This document shows, piece after piece, positions 13,496-14,052 of a stretch of 14,052 nt of DNA (the stretch's first letter is position 1; the number at the start of each line of letters is the position of its first letter). Origin of the DNA: Bacteroidales bacterium UBA1192 (lineage in GTDB: Bacteria; Bacteroidota; Bacteroidia; Bacteroidales; Bacteroidaceae); contig DBYG01000043.1 of the NCBI GenBank assembly GCA_002310175.1, positions 1-14,052 on the forward strand, read 5' to 3'. Both the position numbers and the translations under genes were made by a program. The notes beneath the pieces were generated by a model. That model was not told the origin of the DNA. It ran no database searches and was given only the letters and a program-made list of their open reading frames with translations.

Positions 13496-14052
13496 ATGAT
13501 CAAACTCGGTATTAACGGTTTCGGCCGTATCGGACGCATGGTTTTCCGTGCTGCCGTTGAGAACTTCGCAGGCGACATTCAGGTCGTAGGTATCAATGAT
13601 CTTCTGGATCCTGACTATCTGGCTTACATGCTGAAGTATGATTCAGTTCATGGCCAGTTCAACCACGACATCAAGGTTGAGGGTAACTACATGATAGTTG
13701 ACGGCAACAAGATCCAGGTCTTCGCTGAGAAGGATCCTATCAACATCACCTGGGGCGCTCTGGGCGTTGACGTAGTTGTTGAGTCAACAGGTTTCTTCCT
13801 GACCGCTGAGCTGGCTGAGGCTCACATCAAGGCCGGTGCCAAGAAGGTTATCATGTCTGCTCCTTCAAAGGACGCTACTCCTATGTTCGTCTATGGTGTC
13901 AATGACAAGACTTACGCTGGTCAGACCATCATCTCCAATGCATCATGCACCACCAACTGCCTTGCTCCTATCAGCAAGGTCCTGAATGACAAGTTCGGTA
14001 TCAAGCGCGGCCTTATGACAACCGTTCACGCTGCTACCGCTACCCAGAAGAC
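13496..14052 (+). CDS. gapA: Type I glyceraldehyde-3-phosphate dehydrogenase (partial, 3' end outside window)
   Basis: The first 185 codons of GAPDH, open to the window edge. It converts glyceraldehyde 3-phosphate, NAD and phosphate to 1,3-bisphosphoglycerate in cytosolic glycolysis. The start MIKLGINGFGRIGRM is the NAD-binding Rossmann motif. Asn34-Asp35 at the end of the second strand fits NAD preference. The catalytic cysteine is Cys151 in SNASCTTNC, followed by the start of the TTVHAATATQK motif. The codon choice (GGT, GTT, AAC, AAG, CTG) is that of a highly expressed gene and differs from the accessory genes in the left half. The AAGGAG at 13449-13454 is too far upstream to set the start; the immediate leader is A-rich. 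Confidence 0.98.
   Translation, partial: MIKLGINGFGRIGRMVFRAAVENFAGDIQVVGINDLLDPDYLAYMLKYDSVHGQFNHDIKVEGNYMIVDGNKIQVFAEKDPINITWGALGVDVVVESTGFFLTAELAEAHIKAGAKKVIMSAPSKDATPMFVYGVNDKTYAGQTIISNASCTTNCLAPISKVLNDKFGIKRGLMTTVHAATATQK

Noticed and set aside
1..14052. CRISPR arrays, tRNAs or rRNA
   Set aside because: No regularly spaced repeats of the right size and no tRNA or rRNA sequence were recognised on either strand.

Overview
The window looks like a chromosomal piece of a Bacteroidales bacterium (Bacteroides/Prevotella-type). The signs are: promoters with a TAnnTTTG -7 box (clearest at 12643-12673), AT-rich leaders without Shine-Dalgarno sequences, Bacteroidetes-style lipoproteins, secreted proteins ending in a short GLHII/GHIYII-type tail, and a conserved core block made of gapA, a 215-aa Bacteroidales-only protein, a coiled-coil ZapB-like gene, zapA, a structured RNA and rny. 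Family calls come from motifs read by eye and from memory of the families; no search was run.

Left half (1-7428, rightward). After about 300 bases without a convincing gene there is a small HD-domain hydrolase (307-942). Next comes an accessory surface module. It holds a giant secreted BspA-type leucine-rich-repeat protein (1166-4558), a fimbrillin-like lipoprotein (4720-5718), an orphan C-terminal tail (5684-5833), and a TPR lipoprotein with one transmembrane helix and a HTH-like cytoplasmic end (5857-7428). The two surface genes are preceded by almost the same 94-bp block (1005-1098 and 4570-4663, 5 mismatches, no gaps). Each block carries two copies of a 12-bp motif exactly 20 bp apart. 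The genes also share their signal-peptide start, and a relic of the first gene's C-terminal tail lies after the second gene. The simplest reading is a duplicated expression cassette with swapped bodies. The adjacent membrane-tethered TPR/HTH protein is a natural candidate to sense and control it.

Right half (7472-13364, leftward). Reading in the direction of transcription: a conserved 215-aa protein; a ZapB-like coiled-coil gene and zapA (promoter at 12643-12673); a 112-nt region that folds into a long hairpin and fits a 6S (6S-Flavo-like) RNA; rny (RNase Y); and, only 12 nt after rny, a large secreted CotH-kinase/lamin-tail protein. The accessory and core halves converge at a strong hairpin (7461-7493) that covers the stop codon of the CotH gene. 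At the right edge gapA (type I GAPDH) starts rightward and is cut by the window end.

Most interesting points: the duplicated promoter/leader/tail cassette with its neighbouring tethered regulator; an LRR protein whose N-terminus resembles the prodomain of Bacteroidales S8 proteases but has no protease domain; the rny-CotH coupling; and the candidate 6S RNA.
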